From Chytridium lagenaria (taxonomy: Eukaryota; Chytridiomycota; Chytridiomycetes; Chytridiales; Chytridiaceae): a DNA stretch of 64,000 bases. Below the pieces are notes generated by a model. The model made no database searches. It was not told the DNA's origin and was given only the letters and a program-made list of their open reading frames with translations. The position numbers and the translations under genes were made by a program. Position 1 is the stretch's first letter. Every line of letters begins with the position of its first letter. This document shows, piece after piece, positions 11,248-22,657 of this stretch. The stretch covers positions 62,001 through 126,000 of the forward strand of contig JAHLKC010000080.1 in the NCBI GenBank assembly GCA_025449115.1. The letters run 5' to 3'.

Positions 11248-13949
11248 ATGTTCGCGTGGTCAACGGCGGCTAGGGTATTGCCACTGCGTCATCGTGCGAG
11301 GGAAGCGCTCTCTCCATGGGTGTGCCGGGAATGCCATCGGAAGCAGAGAAGGCGTCGGCTTTGGGTGTGGGGTTGGATCGTAGTGTCACTACTCAACGAA
11401 CGAGTCGAACAACAGATGGAGACGATGCTTTAGAGCATCGCTCCGTCTTGATAACCAAAAGTCTCATCCACGGCGCTTGACAAAACCATCACAATGGTGG
11501 AGTCGATACGAGTCCAGAAACCTTTGGAGGGATAAGTGAACTTGATGAGACTATCAAGGATTTGGGGTCGTTGCGAATTAGGAAGAGCCTAAACCAACTG
11601 AACTCTATCCACGAATCTGTGAGGACTGCAGCGGATGCTGAAGCACAAGAAACCTTGATACCACCAGTGAAGGAAAGATCACCGCAACCCCTAAAGTCAC
11701 CTTCCAAATCAGCCGAACATCGTCGACCAAGAAGCCAGACTGACCCCAAATCGTTTCAATCTAAAAGACCAAAACGACAGGAACCGTTTTCTCTCTCCTC
11801 AGTTTCCGTGGAAGTGAATCTCCCAACCCCTACAAGCTGGACTGGTGGAAAGCACGAATATCCGATTTCGAATTGATCGACAAAGCTCGTCTCCGGACCG
11901 CAAGGACTCGAGAAGAATCCGGCGATGCAGAAATTTGCTTGCTCGTATCAATGAATCGGTGGAAAAGAAGGATATAAAGCTTCTAAGTGATGCTTTGTTG
12001 ACTGATATCCCTTCACTCCGATGTCAACGGTGTTTTAAGGCTCGTGTTTCTTCTTCGTCATGGATTGATTGACGCACATCTAAAGGGAGTCTTGGAGCCG
12101 CAGAATGAAGGGGTGCTTTGTGTTATAGCTTGGCGGATCTTTCAAGCTTTGCAGAATATTACGGGGGGGCTATCGGGGTTGACAAGGGCTGACTGGCATT
12201 TCTTTATCAAGACTACGGCGTTTAATGACATGGATATAGTGAATTGGTTGGCACGGGTGACGCCACCACGTTTGGATGGAGAATCAATAGATGAAAACGA
12301 GGATTTCTCTTTGGACGCTTTTTCCATGCCCACAGCTGCCACGCGGTCTTTAATTTTAATGAAAGAGATGAAATCTTCAGGAACAACGCCAGACGACCGA
12401 ATCTACGCCGCTCTCGTTCGTAACCTTAAAGACCCTCAAAAAGTCATCGCAACCCACCGTCATGTCCTCGTCAACACCCGCACCTCCCCCTTCCCCCTTT
12501 TCACCGACTTTTACGCTCGTCAACTCCTTCAAACCCTCCACCATTTCCGTCCCATCATCACCCTCGACACCGGTGACGCGCTCGACGTGAATTCTCAACA
12601 GTCGCAGTCCCGGGAATCTTTGATTGAGAAATTGTGGGATGAGATGCGGGAAACGAGGACGAGGCCGTCGAGATTGACTTGTGTTGCGTTTTTGGAGGTG
12701 GGAGGGGAGAAGGGGATGGTGGAGAATGTGCATCGGACGTTGATTTTAGATCGAGGGGCAAAAGAGGGGGAGGGGAGGTGGGAGAGGAATGTGGTTTGGG
12801 GGTTGATGGAAGCGCATGGGAGGTGTGGAATTGGGGGGCGGTGGAGAGGTTGTTTTTGGAGTTGGTGGATGAAGGGGTTGAGGTTGATCAGTACGTATAA
12901 TTAACCCCTCTTCTTTTTTTTTTTTTGGTTTATTATTTTCAACTTACACATTTGTTTTTGTGTATTGGTTTTTCAGTTCATCGACGCTGACCTTGTGTTT
13001 TTTATAGGCCCTTTCTTATCCTCCTCCTCCGCTCCTTTTTTAACCGCGACCTCCACGCTGAAGTCCGACGCGCCTTTTACGCAATGGACCAGAACGGAAT
13101 TCCCATCAACGACGAAATTCTAAGTACCTCCATCAAATCTCTTTTTGCACTCAGAGATGTTGAAGGCATCCATGCCGTTCATCGTCGTTTGAACGAATTG
13201 TTCCCCGTCGATGATGGGGAATGGCCGGTGGATGGGTTGACTTTACGGCCTTTTATTGATCTTGTGGCGGGATATTCGGATATGGAGGATGTGAGGGGGT
13301 GCATGAGGGGGTGTGAGGATTTGAAGGTTCGGAGGATGAGTGGGAGGGGAAGGCTGAATAGGGGTGGTGATGTTGCGGCCTTGGTGGAGGAGGCGAGGGC
13401 GAGACTTGTTCCGCGAAAGACGTTGGCGGATGTTGTGCGTGTGTTGGCGTTGAAAGGACTCGTGCAGATATTCTTGAATTTATTCAACGTGAGGTGTTTA
13501 CGACTCTCCGTATTGCACATCATTGGACGCGAATCGCTGAAGGTCATCGTGTTGCCAAGGAAGGTGCGATAGAGGGGTTGAAGCTGAAAGATGGAGGACG
13601 TGGAGGAACATTCTGAGGCGCCGAGAAAGTTGAGGTTTACGGAACGACGGGACGATGATGCAGCTTGCGGGGCGGTTGGGGGGTTTGGAGAGGGAGAGGG
13701 AGTTGGGGCCTTTGGTGAGGGTTGGGAAGGAGGGACCGTTTGGGGTTATTTTGAGGCTCTGGATGAGGGGTGGAGGATTGGGGCGGAGAGGTTGGAGAGA
13801 GATGCGGAGGGGGGCATTGGGGGAGAGGTTTGATGGTGTTGGAGGAGATGGTGGACACGTTGAAGGAGATGGAGAGGGGGCTGTGGAAAAGTTTGCGACA
13901 AAGCATGGCGTCAAGTTGCGCGTTAGAGGTGGGACAGATTAGAGGATAG
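11248..13949 (+). CDS. PPR-like protein with mitochondrial presequence
   Basis: The start at 11248 gives MFAWSTAARVLPLRHRAREA, an Arg-rich, acid-free leader typical of mitochondrial import. Helical repeat text follows, including DAFSMPTAATRSLILMKEMK with SSGTTPDDRIYAALVRNLKD (a PPR-like pair), LIEKLWDEMRETRTRPSRLT, LLRSFFNRDLHAEVRRAFYA with MDQNGIPINDEILSTSIKSL, and RDVEGIHAVHRRLNELF. The last part reads VLEEMVDTLKEMERGLWKSL before the stop at 13949. One intron (about 12892-13007) is clear. The frame must be changed at least at 11330, 11830, 11950, 12030, 12815, 13460 and 13835, more than in any other gene here; each side is a plausible coding stretch. Likely role is organellar RNA metabolism by family knowledge; the target is unknown. 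Confidence 0.55.
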
Positions 13950-14246
13950 GCTTATTTATTCCGCGTATATTTATGATTAAAACAAGAAAAAACGTCGACT
14001 GGATGAAGTTGAAGGTGAAAGAAAAATATATTCAGCATAATGGTTAAAAACCACGATAAAACATACAATAAAGGTGATAAAGGGGGACGCTAGCAGTTCC
14101 ACAAATCTACTGTAGATTTACTGCATACGAACAGCTTTGTTGCCGTATCTACTTTTCTGCGGTGCTTTGATGAGCTTTAATTGAACCGCAAAAAAAATGC
14201 ACCATCGGAACCATAAGGATGAGACGCAAAACGACTCTAAAGCAGG
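13950..14246. other. intergenic, no gene seen
   Basis: Spacer between convergent genes, AT-rich at 13960-14060 with AATAAA-like text (ACAATAAAGG near 14065), fitting two 3' ends. Nothing else recognised. Confidence 0.4.
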
Positions 14247-15046
14247 TCACCTCATCCACCTCTGACATTTCGAAGCCCCATCCCACCATTCCGACCCCAT
14301 GCTGCTCCTCCGGCTCTGAACCCCACTGTTCCCCGCCGACTGCACATGCTGCGCAAACACACTATCCAACTGACTCTTTCGCGGTCGTGCTCTCATATCC
14401 GAAGGTGGTGGCGACAAGGGTTCGTCCGCGCCAGCCCAAGAAAGTTCAGGTGAAGGGTCCATCATTTGACTTGTCCGTTTCATCGTCTTCCTCTCGCGTT
14501 CCTGCTGCTCCTCGTCGGCTCTCATGCTCACACGAATCCGGACCGTCAATTCATAATGCCGCATCAGTTCCTCGAGTTCTGCAATGGAGGAGAGTGGGAC
14601 GAGGAATATGGCGCCGATGCTGGGGAAACGGGGGTCTGGGACGTGAAGGCCTTCGGGGTTGCGGGTGCATTGGAGGGCGATGGAACGGGGACGACGTTTG
14701 GGTTGGTTGGAGATGGGGAGGAGGGAGGCTTGGAGTAGGAGGTCGAGAAGGAGGGATGCGGTGGGACGATGCAAGGAGGGGATGGTGATGTTTGTGCGGA
14801 TGAGGCCGTCAGAGTCGGAGGAGGAGAGGACAGTGAAGCGGTCCTTGGTGACTGGAATTTAACGATGATGTCAGCAAGAGGTCGAGTAAAAGCACAAAGA
14901 AGAATGCATCACACAGTTTGTGAAGACGAAGCATGATGAGGTTTACCTATCTCTATCCTCCAGACTTCACCTGAACGATCTACAGGAAGTGTCTTTGCAG
15001 CAGCCACTGCTTGCGCAAGAGCAGCGGGAGTGTTGTATCGCGACAT
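14247..15046 (-). CDS. hypothetical protein, 234 residues
   Basis: Two exons (14947-15046 and 14247-14851) join in frame: MSRYNTPAALAQAVAAAKTL, SGEVWRIEI, then VTKDRFTVLSSSDSDGLIRT and a helix-rich middle (ASLLLDLLLQASLLPIS). The second half contains IGAIFLVPLSSIAELEELMR, a charged helix EEQQERERKTMKR, and a Ser/Arg-rich tail. No frame break. No signal peptide. I do not recognise the family; the N-terminal 120 residues look globular and the tail disordered. The Myb gene lies about 300 bases further on the same strand. Confidence 0.65.
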
Positions 15047-15334
15047 TTATTGGAGATGCTACCTTGAATGCTCTGATAGAATATTGAAGAGATGAGGATG
15101 TGATGACGGACTCGAGCGATGCGGTTGAAACAAAGCACAAAAAAAGAAGCGAAACGAGCAACAGAACAGCAGCAGCAACAGCACCAGCAGGAAGGAGGAC
15201 CCTTGGGAAGAGGGAAGGAAAGAAATCAAAAAGCTTTTTTTTAAATTAACATTTAAACATGTGAGTTTGTATTACACAACGTTACCGTCAGGTTTGGTTG
15301 AATCTACAATCAGCTCACACCGTCGGTTCTTTGT

Positions 15335-17347
15335 CTATGCATTACAAAGAACATCTGGTACTGCTTCTTTCTTCCTCCAGCCCCTCTTCCTCTTCTCAGT
15401 CACCACTGGGAGGCCACTCACCTCCACAGCCTCAACAACTTGATTCCAAACCAGCATCATCTTGTCATCCAATTGCTCATCCATCTCACCCCTCACAATT
15501 CGCTTCTGCAGCACCTCATCAAGGTGAGCGAGGTACATCCATCTGCGTCTCGCCAACGCTGCTCGAACGTTGGCTCCAACCGCCTGAGCAACGCGTTCCC
15601 AATCAATGTCCTCCGTGATTTCTTCCAGTACCTCCCACTTTTCAGTGGACGGTGTAAGGTCCGCCTCGTCGACTTGTTTAAATGTCGATAGGGGAGTCTC
15701 ATCAAGCCGTCTAAGAAGCTCTACCATCTTTCCGGGTGCTTCTTTACTCTGACAGATCAAGAGTACCTCAGAAACAAGGCTTTTATCCTTTCCATCGGTC
15801 CAAATAGCCCCTCTCTTTTGAAACAACGTATACAGTGTCGACCTTTTCCGATTCGGAAACTTCTTGGTAATCCTTTCCCATATCTCTAGTCCACCTGGAA
15901 GTCGCCTAGTAAGCATCTCCTCAATGTCCTCAACTTCTCCACCGTCAACGGCTCTTCATTAGATGACTCCGACTTGAGGATATGGTACCGCGTGTTGACG
16001 GAACCGAGGCGTCTGTTGAGCCTTTTAGCGATCTGAAAAAACGATAACCCCTCTTCATCTTTCAGTGTCAGGATTTGATCGTCTTCTGTTTCTGTGAACA
16101 TGCCAAGCTTAGCATCAACGGTTCCGCCGAGGTTTCGTAGCGGATCTTGAGTTGGGAGGGAGTACGGTTTTTCATGATTTTCGAGACAGCGGTCCATCTC
16201 GAATTATGCTCTTTAGCGAGTTCAACGAGAAGTTCATCCTCTTCTCGTGTAAAACCTTCCTTGTTGATTCGACCTTGAATGCGCTGCCATTCCCACGCCA
16301 ACTGCTCAGTGGTACGTCCATCAAACGTAGAAAGCCGTGAGATCCTACTGAAATCCGGCCCAAAGACGTCTACCGTTTTCACCAGGTACTCTTTTCATGA
16401 GGGGTAAGCGGAACCGGTAGGATCTTGGGGTCCACAATCCTCCCCCATCTCGACCGAATCTCTGAGTAGGTCCTATTTGGCAAAACATCCCTCCGAATAT
16501 CAATCCAAACACTTGGACTCTGCCAATTCTCATTCATCGCCTTCAACAGCAACGCATCCTCCTGTGTCGTCCATTCCCCACTTTCCCCCGTCACTTCCTC
16601 CCCCTCCCCTGTTTATACACATGCTGCCAATACCGTGAAAAGGCATCCTGTGGACTCCTTCCAGGTAAATCCATCACCACCATCACCCATCGATGCCCCA
16701 GTTCCTCAACATTCCGTCTCAGAATCTCCTCCTCTTCCACCGTCCAAGGTTTCAACACCTTTCGGTTCATCCTTCGACTTCTTCTCAGTTCCTTTCACCA
16801 CATCTTCCCCAGCCCTCCCAGCAAAACTCGACCGGTATTTCGATGACATCTGTAAAGGAGACCTCCACGGCATATGTTCCTTTGATATAAGATCCCACTT
16901 CATCCCATACCTCTCCACAAGCCTTTTAAACTTCTTCATCTCCTCATCCGACCATTTTCCTCGTCGGTACTTTGGGTTCAACCTCATCCATCTCCCGCTG
17001 ATCGCAGACGTGGATCGATGCGGGAGGTGGTGTTCTCGGATTCGACCAAAATCTTCACCGAGTGTAAGGACGGCTTGCATGAGGATCTGGTCTTCTTCAG
17101 GGGAGAATCGGATGGATTTGATGTCTTGGATAAGGGCTTCAAAGGGGAATGGGTGGTCGCTCTGGGGTTGATGGAGGGCGAGCTCGGGAGGACGGGGACC
17201 AGCGCGACCGGCGAGAGTTGGGATTGTGAGACGGTTGAGGACGGTGGTTTTCTTTGAAACGAAACGGGATGGACAGTGGTAGAGAGAGGGTGCTTTTGTA
17301 ATGTTGAGGCTCGCTCGGAGTAGCCTCTCGTAGCTAGGGGGTGCCAT
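15335..17347 (-). CDS. Myb/SANT multi-repeat protein
   Basis: Minus-strand gene from MAPPSYERLLRASLNITKAP at 17347 to the stop at 15335. At least six Myb-like units, each with spaced aromatic residues, can be read in order: RFSPEEDQILMQAVLTLGED; KWSDEEMKKFKRLVERYGMK; EEEEILRRNVEELGHRWVM with LPGRSPQDAFSRYWQHV; EWTTQEDALLLKAMNENW with RTYSEIRSRW; FTREEDELLVELAKEHNSRW with RTPSQLKIRY; and MFTETEDDQILTLKDEEG with RLGSVNTRYHIL. A degenerate unit (RISRLSTFDGRTTEQLAWEW) lies before the fifth. The tail is an alpha-helical segment ending in a basic KRKRGWRKK. Frame changes are needed near 16715, 16390, 16100 and 15910. The count resembles SNAPC4-type proteins, but the basic leader could also target mitochondria. 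DNA binding is inferred from the family. Confidence 0.7.
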
Positions 17348-17487
17348 CAGTGAAGGTGCTGATGTTGATGTGATGTGATGTGTGGCAAACCGGACAACTC
17401 CGATTGATAGACTTTTATTTTTTCTTTAAATGCTGCGACTCATCTGAGCTTTAAGCAACGAGTAGGCTATGAGACTCTCTCTTTTTT

Positions 17488-18630
17488 TTATTTCGCTTCT
17501 TCACTCTTCTCTTCCATATCGTCCTTCGTGTCCAAAGCCTCTGTCTCCCCACAAGCAAACCCAATCTCCGTCTCATACCCCAAACCAGCGTCAATCGTCA
17601 ACTTGGACGCAACATTGAGTCGTTTCTCGCCACCGAGCGCAGAAAACAGCAGACCCAACGACCCCTCCTTCAAATGCATGGTAAGGTCCATGGGAGGAGG
17701 TGGGGCGCTACCATGCGCCGGGATGCTGAAATCAGGGACAGGTTGGTCAATCTCGGCGATAACGTCACCTTTGAACTTAAGGGTTGCCTGGCAATGGAAA
17801 GAACAGTGTAAGGAGGGGATTATGAGGGGGTGGGGGAAATCGTACCTTTACTGTTTTTATTTCGATCGGGACGTCGAAAGGATTACCTGTGAAAATAAAA
17901 ACAAAACATGGGTCATATAAAAGATTAAGAAAAGGGACGGCATCATACGAAACTTACGTGTTTCTCTATCAAACTCTTTATCTTCAGTGACATAATTCCC
18001 ATTATCAAATACTTTTAAGACTCCAGTGGTATTGCCTTGAATGAGCTCCCAGAACCTCGTCTTACAGAACGTCACCGGCAACCGAGTAGCCTTTGAAACA
18101 TCGGCCCAGACAGGCGCATTCTCCAAAACAGCTTTCAAGAACTACCCCCCCAAACAAAACACAAAAGAATAAGTATTCACGGATAAACAAGTTGTTGACT
18201 ACTTTACCTCTCCATCCGCCATCGTGTTAACCTTTAATGGTCTCGGTTGCACCACTTCGCTACCCTGTTTAAGCCTCTTCCACTTCTTCCTCACGCCCTC
18301 ATATGTTCGATAACCGAAATGTTTCAACCAGATATGCGTAATGCCACCATCTCCTTTTGCCATCTCCTCGATCAGCAACTTTATCTCCTCATCCGTCCAG
18401 AACTTTCGCTTGGGCTTTGATCTCCTGTATTAGACTCGACGCGTCCGTTCATCCTTCTCAACTTTCTTGGATCGTTGATGCGGGAACGCCAGTTGATGAG
18501 AACTGATGGATGCGGGAAGGATCGTCGCCGTGAAACGATGCGTGTAGTTGACGACGACGGCTCCTCCCCATGACGAGATGACACTTGGAACCAAAGTTCT
18601 TAACGCAAAATTGATTGGAAGAGTCACCAT
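17488..18630 (-). CDS. SANT/Myb-like protein
   Basis: Minus strand. After a poorly resolved N-terminus (MVTLPINFALRTLVPSVISS, then LINWRSRINDPRKLRRMNG), a SANT-like unit is clear: KFWTDEEIKLLIEEMAKGDG with THIWLKHFGYRTYEGVRKKW. Next comes FLKAVLENAPVWADVSKATR with CKTRFWELIQGNTTGVLK, likely a second, diverged unit. The C-terminal part (KFKGDVIAEIDQPVPDF, LHLKEGSLGLLF-like MHLKEGSLGLLFSALGG, LTIDAGLGYETEIGFACGE) ends in acidic residues. Introns at about 17805-17845, 17886-17957 and 18139-18208. It is divergent from the thiol oxidase gene, 127 bases apart, and lies on the same strand as the larger Myb gene next door, so they may be related. Function not known. Confidence 0.5.
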
Positions 18631-18757
18631 CCCAAGCTACGTAAAAGGCTTCCCAACCTTCCCTCGACCCTTTTTATCCTCCCAAAACACCTGTCGCATC
18701 ATCCCCATCTCCCCTTCATCATCCGACATCACCCGGATTAGACTTTTCGCCGCAAAC

Positions 18758-19731
18758 ATGTCAACCCGCCGTCCCATCTTCATCGCCGTTCTATCGTCAC
18801 CTCCCTCCTCATCATCCTCACCATCGTCTCATCCCCGTCATCCCACCAGCTCACCGATTTCGAAGCAGACACTGTCGTCATTCAAAAACAGGATGAGTGG
18901 GAAGAGATTGTCCCGTTGAAGGGTGAGGATGGGATCATGCAGATTGCGGTGCCGGATTCGGAAAAGGTCAAGATGGGGAAGACTTATGAGGAGGATTCTA
19001 GGGTGCAACTTGCGACACCGGCTGTAAAGGAAGTGGAGAGTGGTGGAGTGAATGCGACGGTTGGGAAAGGGGCGGTGAGGAAACCTGCTGTCCCGATGAT
19101 GAGTAAAATGGGGAATGAGACTTTAAAGTAAGTTTACATCATTATTCTTTCATCTCCTGTACATACTTTGTTGAAGCCGAACTCCGACGTCCCATTGTCG
19201 TTGAACTTACATGTATACTGAAACTAATACATACATGTTGTTTTTTTGTTGCAGGGCTGAACTTGGTCGTGCCGCCTGGCGTCTCCTCCACACCATGGCC
19301 GGTAAATTCCCCTACAAACCCACTGAAGAACAAAAAACCGTCATGCGCGACTACATCTACCTCTTCGCCCAACTCTACCCCTGCGGAGACTGGTAACTCC
19401 TCAAAAGCATTTTTCAACCAACTAAAAACACTTCTTCAGTGCCCGTCATTTCGCCATTGTCCTCGAAGCCCACCCCCCCATCGTCGAAGACCGTATCTCA
19501 CTCAGCACATGGGCCTGTGACGTTCACAATGTTGTCAACAAGAGGTTGAACAAGACGTTATTTGATTGCGCTACCGTGTTGGAGGTGTACAAGTGTGGAT
19601 GTGCGGAAGAGGATGGAGCGACCATGACTATCCCGGATGTGAAACCGACGGGGAAGCCGAAAACGGTGGATATGGAGACGGTGAAAATGTTGGGGAGGCC
19701 GAAATTGGGGAAGGCGGTTAAGGAGAAATGA
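18758..19731 (+). CDS. Erv1/Erv2-type FAD-linked sulfhydryl oxidase
   Basis: Exons 18758-19127, 19255-19392 and 19440-19731. The ERV/ALR domain is clear: AELGRAAWRLLHTMAGKFPY, YIYLFAQLYPCGD followed by C across the intron (the CGDC redox pair, CxxC), then ARHFAIVLEAHPP, STWACDVHNVVNKRL (FAD-binding CxxHNxVN) and FDCATVLEVYKCGC. These enzymes pass electrons from protein thiols to oxygen. A membrane anchor, RRSIVTSLLIILTIVSS, sits near the N-terminus in a frame one base off the ATG; adding one C near 18789 joins MSTRRPIF to it. With an N-terminal anchor the protein looks like ER Erv2 and not the intermembrane-space Erv1, which is cytosolic at its N-terminus. The anchor is followed by an acidic stem of about 75 residues. 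Confidence 0.85.
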
Positions 19732-19915
19732 GGAGTTCAAGTTTACAGCGCGTCTCGGTTTTTTTTTCTCTGCTTTATAGATATATTTGTAATCTGGCAC
19801 GTTTATCGCCATTGCTTTTTTAGGTTGATACAATACGATTATTACATTTCTTTTGATCATATACATGGATAGTCTTGCTTACGTGCATGCGCACCTCGAC
19901 GAGTTTTTGGGATAA

Positions 19916-21825
19916 TCAATGAGGAAGACTCCAATCTCTCAAACACCGTATTCGTGTTTCCTCTTGATCATGTGGAGACGTGGAACCTTCCGCCGAGAGT
20001 TTCTCCAACATCACCAGCGCTTCAGTTTGCTTCAAGCACATTCTATTCGCCCCCCAAAATATTTAGAATTATAATGACAAAAAGGACAGCAAAAGAAAAC
20101 CGGAAGGAAGGGGGGCATCGTCCACTTACTTCATATTCGAATTCTCCACATACTCCACAAAGTCCTTATCGGCCATCACCACCTCCCTCCTTACAACCTC
20201 CACGACATCCAACAACCCTAACCCTACCCTCTCCTCCACCTTCACAAACCCCTTTGGCGGTTCCGTATGCGACGACATCTGTCCACCCATCACGGGGGGT
20301 CACTTCCATCAACTTTCTCAACGTTTCCTCTAGATGCGTAACAATCGGGATCGATCTATGGAGGTAACCCGCGACATAAGACGTAGCGCTCGGAATTGGC
20401 GGGCCGTGAGGTGTGGGTTTGGTGATAGCAAAGAGATGGAAGGAGGCGCGGAGGAGGTAGAGGAGGGAGATGGTGAACGGGGTGAAGAGGTCGAATGTTT
20501 TGATGATAAAGTCTCCGCCTGGGTTTTGAGGATAATGTGTCAGTTAAAAATGTTTGGTTAACGATGGGTTTTTTGTTACCTTCACGAAGATCATAAACAT
20601 GGCGAGGATTTGACCAGTGAGGATTTTTTTGTGTGGAATTCTTGGTATAGCTCATCACCTGACAGCTGAAACCCTGAAAAGGTATAAAGTAAAAACAGAT
20701 CTCGGCAATTAGAATAAAATGTAAAGCAGACAAGGAAAAGAGCACGAGGCTTACTTACACCATCAGCCATGACAAGGTGAACACCTTTCCATCCGTCCCT
20801 GTCATAATGATATCCTAAACGCCTGAACATTCTCAGGTTTCGTAATATCACCTGTAATATAAGCAAGATAAGAAACACGAACAACCAAACATGAATACCT
20901 GTCCATCCGCTCCATATTTGCCTCAAACGCTCCTCCCTTTACCAACCGTCTCGAAACGTCATTAAATCCTCCACCTCAAAATCCTGCTCCCCTTTCAACG
21001 TCATCCCCCACCCTTCACCCCAACCTTTTGGGTCGCACATCTCCACAACACATATTCCACAAACCCGCCAGGTCCAGCGCATACATCGGCAAACGTGAAT
21101 TCCGGACCCCTTATTAAGCCGTGTGTGGATTCGTGACGCATCAGACGATCGATTGAGGCCATTTTCACGGCGGAACGGTTGACAAAGATGCTGCGACCAA
21201 TGTTCTCATAGGGGTTGGAGAGGGAGCGACCGCGTTGGAAATTTTGAGGGGAAGGTTGGATGTACGGAGTTTTGGGAATGAAGGTTCGAGACCATGTCTT
21301 TGTCGCAAAAGAGACCGTAGTCTGGGAGTTGGGTCTTTTAAAGTCAATGATTAGCTGTGAAGTGGAGTTCCAAAAGCTCACTTTATCGATAGTGATGACC
21401 AAATCACAGCAGAGATTCTCTTTGAATCTTATTTGCTAACCACTCAAACCTCTGAACATGGTCTGCAACCTTTCCTCTCGCCTCGCGTTGCTCATGTTTC
21501 GGCTCTTCATGCCCTCTTCGACCCATCGGCTCTCGATGCGGATTCCTATCATCTCTATTCTGAGTCCCGAAAGATGCATTCGGTCTTGCTGATGATGGTT
21601 TCTTGGTGGAAAGGGTTGATATCGGTGTTGGTCTCGTCCATCGCTACCCCTGTTATCGAATCGTCCACCACCGCGTCCACCTCTGTTGAAACCACCACGG
21701 TCCCTGTCTCTAAAATTATTCCGTTGTGTGCTAGGAGGGTCCATCCGTGGAGGAGGGATGAGGGAGAGTGCCTCGGTGGCCTGGTAGTCTGGGTCGGCCT
21801 CATAGACCTCCAAGGCTGAAGGCAT
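19916..21825 (-). CDS. CMTR1-like cap-specific mRNA 2'-O-methyltransferase
   Basis: Minus strand from MPSALEVYEADPDYQATEAL (21825) to DWSLPH (19916). An Arg/Gly-rich segment (RDRGGFNRGGRGGGRFDNRG) precedes the RrmJ/FtsJ-type domain: NRSAVKMASIDRLM, then the SAM-binding FADVCAGPGGFVEYVLWR, GWGMTLKGEQDFEVED, HLVMADG with the catalytic Asp, DFIIKTFDLFTPFTISLLY with the catalytic Lys, and SRPANSERYVLCRGL. These match the Lys-Asp-Lys-Glu core of CMTR1, which methylates the first nucleotide of capped mRNA in the nucleus. Frame changes near 20430, 20690 and 21440 plus several introns (for example 20750-20645 and 21000-20930) make exon limits approximate. The last 40 residues (KQTEALVMLEKLSAEGSTSP) match the expected helical C-terminus. 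Confidence 0.85.
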
Positions 21826-22657
21826 TTTTCTGATTCTAATTAATTTTTTTCTCCCTTCACATTCTGACAATTACGCGTCTCCTGCGAGTCCGTCATTTGA
21901 TCTCATGTTTTATTGATTGTTCCTTTGACACTCTCAAACTAGGATTTGATGCGTTAATTGGAAGGGCTCGATGAAGTGGAACATGCCCAAATTCAAAGCA
22001 ACATGCCAACCCCCATCAACATGAGTATGTTGTATGTATGAAACAGGGGAGATGCAATGCAATGCAAGGAATGCCGAGACTTCTTTTCACGGAGAGAGAG
22101 ACTTGAAACAAGATCCTTTCTGAGTAGTGGTGTTGAGTCCCTCATGATCCAGGTGGTGGTGATGCGCGTGCTCAAACAAAACAAAAAACAGAAAATATTA
22201 AATTTAATTTAAATATTGTCCCTGTTTATTACTCCTTGTTTACGATCAGTCAGCACTACTAGCAGGAGTAATAAATAAACAGATGTCAATAATAATTAAA
22301 GAGGGTGGAAGGGTGAAATGTTTCAAGTTGCTCAATAAATACACAGAGCATATTCTCAGTATTTAATATCCCCTTGTTTCAGGGCAATGCACTGCTGTCA
22401 TTGGCTGGAAAGGGGAGGACATGCCGCAGATGAAGGTGGGACAACTTGCGGCCAAATGTCTTTTTGGGCTATGTTGTATCACCATTAAACGCGTCTTTTT
22501 TGGTCATAAAAAGGCTGATATTCTCCCCTCACCACTTTATCACTCATCAACCAGCAGCATCATACCCACATCCCATCCAACTGCACGCCTCTAAAAAAAG
22601 AACACTGTTTTACATCTCACACCTTTATTTTTTTTAAGAAAACCTATCCTATCCAAA
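21826..22657. promoter_or_regulatory. long upstream region of the secreted NQG protein
   Basis: 832 bases between divergent starts. It has an AT-rich block (22195-22215), an inverted repeat with arms at 22222-22235 and 22265-22282, a TATA-like GTCATAAAAAGG at about 22503, and a pyrimidine-rich leader (22530-22650) ending in CCAAA before the ATG. Such leaders are common at highly expressed fungal genes. No coding text. Confidence 0.45.

Noticed and set aside
12377..12733. 118-codon minus-strand frame within the second PPR-like gene
   Set aside because: Antisense shadow; the plus strand has continuous helical-repeat text here.
20210..20235. CCCTAACCCTA-like text resembling a telomere repeat
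   Set aside because: Only two units, and it lies inside the coding part of the cap methyltransferase gene on the other strand.
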